Shown in pieces: positions 18,995-22,855 of a stretch of 22,855 nucleotides of DNA (within the stretch, counting starts at the first letter, position 1; each line of letters starts with the position of its first letter). Under the pieces are notes generated by a model, which saw only the letters and a list, made by a program, of their open reading frames with translations, searched no databases and was not told the DNA's origin. Made by a program: the position numbers and the translations under genes. The stretch is from Paulinella micropora (taxonomy: Eukaryota > Cercozoa > Imbricatea > Euglyphida), in the NCBI GenBank assembly GCA_009731375.1, contig BJOX01000368.1, positions 449,706 to 472,560 on the forward strand. The letters run 5' to 3'.

Positions 18995-19660
18995 NNNNNN
19001 NNNNNNNNNNNNNNNNNNNNNNNNNNNNNNNNNNNNNNNNNNNNNNNNNNNNNNNNNNNNNNNNNNNNNNNNNNNNNNNNNNNNNNNNNNNNNNNNNNNN
19101 NNNNNNNNNNNNNNNNNNNNNNNNNNNNNNNNNNNNNNNNNNNNNNNNNNNNNNNNNNNNNNNNNNNNNNNNNNNNNNNNNNNNNNNNNNNNNNNNNNNN
19201 NNNNNNNNNNNNNNNNNNNNNNNNNNNNNNNNNNNNNNNNNNNNNNNNNNNNNNNNNNNNNNNNNNNNNNNNNNNNNNNNNNNNNNNNNNNNNNNNNNNN
19301 NNNNNNNNNNNNNNNNNNNNNNNNNNNNNNNNNNNNNNNNNNNNNNNNNNNNNNNNNNNNNNNNNNNNNNNNNNNNNNNNNNNNNNNNNNNNNNNNNNNN
19401 NNNNNNNNNNNNNNNNNNNNNNNNNNNNNNNNNNNNNNNNNNNNNNNNNNNNNNNNNNNNNNNNNNNNNNNNNNNNNNNNNNNNNNNNNNNNNNNNNNNN
19501 NNNNNNNNNNNNNNNNNNNNNNNNNNNNNNNNNNNNNNNNNNNNNNNNNNNNNNNNNNNNNNNNNNNNNNNNNNNNNNNNNNNNNNNNNNNNNNNNNNNN
19601 NNNNNNNNNNNNNNNNNNNNNNNNNNNNNNNNNNNNNNNNNNNNNNNNNNNNNNNNNNNN
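18995..19660. other. Assembly gap (666 N)
   Basis: Poly-G at both edges. Confidence 1.
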
Positions 19661-20440
19661 GGGGGGGGGGGGGAAAATCAAAATTGTGTACCCCACCCCC
19701 ACCCCCACCCACCCACCCCCACCATTTCCGCACCCCTGTCGGAACAAATCATGGTTTGTCGGAACGAGGAGGAGTTCGGTGCTCATATTTGCAGGGTGGT
19801 TAGCCCCAGACTCGATTTTGATGCTGATATGATTTTTTTGGAATTCACGCAAATATTTGCGTTAGGGCAGTGTCCTGAATGCCAAAATTCCTTCTTTTTT
19901 TTCGCACCCCAATCGTAATAAATCATGGTTTGTGTGAACCAGAAGGAGTTGGGAGCTCATATTGACAGGGTGGCTAGCACCAGACTCGATGTTGATGCTG
20001 ATAAAATTTCTTTGGAACTCACGCAAATATTTGCGTACGGGGAGTGTCCTGAATGCGAAAATTCCTTGTTTTTTTAGCCTATTTTCTGCACCCTCGTCGG
20101 AATAAATCATGGTTTGTGTGAACCAGGAGGAGTTGGGAGCTCATATTGGCAGGGTGGCTAGCCCCAGACTCGATGTTGATGCTGATATAGTTTTTTTTGG
20201 AATTCACGCAAATATTTGCGTTAGGGGAGTGTCCTGAATGCCAAAAGTCCTTGGTTTTTTAGCCTATTTTCTGCTCTCCCATCGGAATAAATCATGGTTT
20301 GTGTGAACCAGGAGGAGTTGGGAGCTCATATTGGCAGGGTGCTTAGCAGCAGACTCGATCTTGACGCTGGTATAATTTCTTTGGAATTCACGCAAATATT
20401 TGCGTTAGGGGAGTATCCTGAATACCAAGTTCCTTGTTTT
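19661..20440. repeat. 180-bp satellite, four tandem units with a 16-bp palindrome
   Basis: After a G run and a C-rich CCCCCACCC block, four units follow. The perfect palindrome ACGCAAATATTTGCGT starts at 19846, 20021, 20206 and 20390, at steps of 175, 185 and 184. Each unit contains ATCATGGTTTGTGTGAACCA (first unit variant), GAGTTGGGAGCTCATATT, GCTAGCCCCAGACTCGATG and a T run. The short frames here are repeat artefacts. Confidence 0.95.
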
Positions 20441-21245
20441 TTAGCAGTACTTGCCGGTGCCTCCGGCAATTGAACGTACATGTCGACGGGACAGGGCGGG
20501 TCCGGGGTGCACTCCCCTCGGGAACCCCAGCCCTGTGATTGTACGTACCCTTTTTGGTCGCGGGTGGCACCCACACTAGAAAATTGAGGTCTTGTGCCAC
20601 CAGCAGCTGTTTGCGCACACCAGAGGGAGTTGCGGCTGTTATTTGGTGTATCTGACACTTCTTGATGAGCTACACACCGGGAAATTGAGGTTTTTGCGCC
20701 ACCAGGCGCCGTTTGCGCACACCCGAGGGAGTTTGAGGCTGATGTTTGGTGTACCCGACACCTCTAGTTGCGCTCTCTTCGGAGATAAAAAAGTTTTGTT
20801 GGCGGGTGGCACAAAAACCAGAGATTTTAGTTTTTGTGCCACCTGAGGTTACACTTGCGTTCTTCTGGTACCACCGGAATTGAACGTACCCTGTCGACGG
20901 GGCGGGGGGGGGGGCTGGGGGGCACTCCCCCCGGGAACCCCAGCCCTGTGATTGTACGTACCCGTTCTGGTCGCGGGTGGCACCCAACCTGAAAATTGAG
21001 GTTTTTTTGCCACTAGGCGCCCTTTGCGGCACCTCCGGCAATTCAACGTACCCTGTCGAAGGGAAAGGGGGGGTCCGGGGAGCCCTCGTACCCGTTCTGG
21101 TCGCGGGTGGCACCCAGACCTGAAAATTGAATTTTTTGCCACCAGGCGCCCTTTGCGGCACCTCCGGCGATTCAACGTACCCTGTCGAAGGGAAAGGGGG
21201 CGGGAGGGGGGGGGGGGGCCCGGGGGGCCCCCCAAAAGGGATAAG
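20441..21245. repeat. GC-rich satellite family, multiple units
   Basis: Units carry CACCTCCGGCAATT, AACGTACCCTGTCGA, a G-rich stretch, CCCCGGGAACCCCAGCCC, TTGTACGTACCC, TTCTGGTCGCGGGTGGCACC, and GAAAATTGAGGTTTTT. Clear starts are near 20448, 20865, 21025 and 21158. Two sub-units (about 20610-20662 and 20708-20765) share GTTTGCGCACAC, GAGGGAGTT and TTTGGTGTA. The block ends in G/C runs at the gap. Confidence 0.85.
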
Positions 21246-21763
21246 NNNNNNNNNNNNNNNNNNNNNNNNNNNNNNNNNNNNNNNNNNNNNNNNNNNNNNN
21301 NNNNNNNNNNNNNNNNNNNNNNNNNNNNNNNNNNNNNNNNNNNNNNNNNNNNNNNNNNNNNNNNNNNNNNNNNNNNNNNNNNNNNNNNNNNNNNNNNNNN
21401 NNNNNNNNNNNNNNNNNNNNNNNNNNNNNNNNNNNNNNNNNNNNNNNNNNNNNNNNNNNNNNNNNNNNNNNNNNNNNNNNNNNNNNNNNNNNNNNNNNNN
21501 NNNNNNNNNNNNNNNNNNNNNNNNNNNNNNNNNNNNNNNNNNNNNNNNNNNNNNNNNNNNNNNNNNNNNNNNNNNNNNNNNNNNNNNNNNNNNNNNNNNN
21601 NNNNNNNNNNNNNNNNNNNNNNNNNNNNNNNNNNNNNNNNNNNNNNNNNNNNNNNNNNNNNNNNNNNNNNNNNNNNNNNNNNNNNNNNNNNNNNNNNNNN
21701 NNNNNNNNNNNNNNNNNNNNNNNNNNNNNNNNNNNNNNNNNNNNNNNNNNNNNNNNNNNNNNN
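21246..21763. other. Assembly gap (518 N)
   Basis: It follows a G/C-rich stretch and ends inside the head of a SINE. Confidence 1.
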
Positions 21764-21956
21764 GGGCCCTGTCGCCAGTTCGATTCCCGTCGGTGCCACC
21801 AGTATTTTCATTGAACATACCGGTCCGTCTGGAAGTGTTGGAACTGCCCGTGCGGGGGTGTCATTAGAGCCTATCGTCAATTCTTCGTACTCCCCTCACG
21901 GGTGAGACGATGGAGGCGCATGTGCAGATTTGCATCAGCCATTGACAGAGAAGCAC

Positions 21957-21994
<38 letters not shown>
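21764..21994 (+). mobile_element. tRNA-derived SINE, family 1 (5' end in gap)
   Basis: This is the plus-strand counterpart of 9642-9950. It has B box GTTCGATTCC at 21778-21787, then GTGCCACCAGTATTTTCATT, a body with CTCACGGGTGAGACGATGG, the end AGAAGCACT, and an (ATT)n tail (about 21957-21994). The A box lies in the gap. It has no 35-bp duplication. Confidence 0.85.
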
Positions 21995-21995
<1 letters not shown>

Positions 21996-22001
21996 CATTC
22001 A

Positions 22002-22157
22002 CTCAGGAGCTCCATCGGTGGCCTTGCTTACCAGTCGAGAGACTGGCCAGCAAAGGGGGATTGGAGGACCTCGAACAAGGGTATTGGAGGCTTATGTCCG
22101 GACACGAATCGTGCCATGCAGCTGCATCAGTACGCCTTAGAGAAACAATATCTTCTC
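22002..22157 (+). repeat. 156-bp duplicated unit, copy 1
   Basis: Matches 22518-22673 over the same length without indels; I count two differences. It follows directly on the (ATT)n tail of a SINE. A CCAGTCGAGAGACTGG hairpin is near its start. Identity unknown; it may be part of a LINE or another SINE. Confidence 0.9.
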
Positions 22158-22517
22158 TTGGAGTGTTGACTGTGATGTATTTGAGGGTAATCCCCGATGA
22201 AAAAAACCTAGTCACATGGTTCAATAGTTGCTTGCTTACCAGCTCCAGCCCAATGGCCTTACGGCGTTAAACTGTGATGCCAATCCATAACCATTCGGTG
22301 GTATGCTGGGGAGGAGGATCGTTGAGGCCTCATAAAAGATCTTTAACTCCGCCATGCTGGTTGGTAGCCCAGGACCCAGTTGTCTGCCAAATTGTTATGG
22401 ATGGGGTTTTGAAGCAGTTCTAGCCGCCATGCTTGGTGTATGCACTTGCACATTCGGCGACGTTTTGCAAGAGGTTACTGGAACTGCGGAGTAACCTTGG
22501 CTTAGTGCGGTCTTGCC
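22158..22517. other. Spacer between duplicated units, no gene recognised
   Basis: This is mixed sequence with short frames only. It may belong to the same unidentified mobile element as the duplicated units on each side. Confidence 0.4.
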
Positions 22518-22673
22518 CTCAGGAGCTCCATCGGTGGCCTTGCTTACCAGTCGAGAGACTGGTCAGCAAAGGGGGATTGGAGGACCTCGAACAAGGGTAT
22601 TGGAGGCTTATGTCCGGACACGGATCGTGCCATGCAGCTGCATCAGTACGCCTTAGAGAAACAATATCTTCTC
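22518..22673 (+). repeat. 156-bp duplicated unit, copy 2
   Basis: Second copy of 22002-22157, cut at its end by a gap, after which (ATT)n follows. Confidence 0.9.
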
Positions 22674-22683
22674 NNNNNNNNNN
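22674..22683. other. Assembly gap (10 N)
   Basis: A placeholder between the duplicated unit and an (ATT)n run. Confidence 1.
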
Positions 22684-22724
22684 TATATTATTATTATTAT
22701 TATTATTATAAAAATTATTTCTGG

Positions 22725-22855
22725 ACCAGTATTTTCATTGAACATACCGGCCCGTCTGGAAGTGTTGGAACTGCCCTTGCGGGGGTGTCATTAGAGCTTA
22801 TCGTCAATTCTTCGTACTCCCCTCACGGGTGAGACGATGGAGGCGCATGTGCAGA
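22725..22855 (+). mobile_element. SINE family 1 fragment without tRNA head, running off the window
   Basis: From CCAGTATTTTCATTGAACAT onward it matches the body of the SINE at 21796, to the window end. The tRNA-like head is replaced by (ATT)n and AAAAATTATTTCTGGA, so this copy is 5'-truncated next to an (ATT)n run. Confidence 0.85.

Noticed and set aside
16298-21763. Frames of 240-430 residues crossing N runs
   Set aside because: Open only because N contains no stop; the flanking residues are satellite or microsatellite.

Overview
This window looks like nuclear DNA from a eukaryote with a large, repeat-dense genome. It has a reverse-transcribing element with several ORFs, tRNA-derived SINEs with (ATT)n tails, long microsatellites, interleaved satellite families, and spliced GC-rich exons. 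The species cannot be fixed from sequence. The exon pair resembles a protein type I associate with algae and plants, so an alga is my best guess, held weakly.

Layout. (1) 1-7184, minus strand: most of a Ty3/gypsy-type LTR retrotransposon with three overlapping reading frames. ORF1 (acidic, Gly/Glu-rich) overlaps ORF2 (gag-like, with a CCCH zinc finger and an RGG tail), which overlaps pol (protease, reverse transcriptase, RNase H, integrase). Each step is a -1 frame change. The first step carries a perfect T TTT TTA slippery heptamer. Pol is open without a stop to the window edge, so the integrase C-terminus and 3' LTR lie outside. (2) 7185-7861: leader or LTR region of that element, unresolved. 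(3) 7862-8665: an imperfect inverted repeat of about 0.8 kb. (4) 9132-9950: alternating copies of two SINE-like families in minus orientation, separated by (TAA)n and two gaps. (5) 9951-12935: a long purine tract, then pentamer, hexamer and tetramer microsatellites. (6) 13093-13834: two GC-rich, phase-compatible exons separated by a 94-bp intron; a relative of that intron lies directly upstream of the first exon. (7) 13847-16297: (TCTA)n arrays, interrupted by a 669-bp TRIM-like segment with identical 123-bp TG...CA direct repeats. (8) 17089-21245: three interleaved satellite families (about 180 bp with a 16-bp palindrome, about 150 bp, and a GC-rich unit), broken by poly-G/C runs and gaps. 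(9) 21764-22855: more SINE copies and a 156-bp direct duplication.

The retrotransposon supplies almost all of the convincing coding content. The only candidate host gene is the exon pair at 13093-13834, and its downstream exons are not visible. The features I would follow up first are the double -1 ORF arrangement, the DTM in place of DTG in the protease, the CCCH zinc finger in gag, the large hairpin, the introner-like intron pair and the TRIM-like element. Eight N-gaps are present, and open frames that cross them mean nothing.
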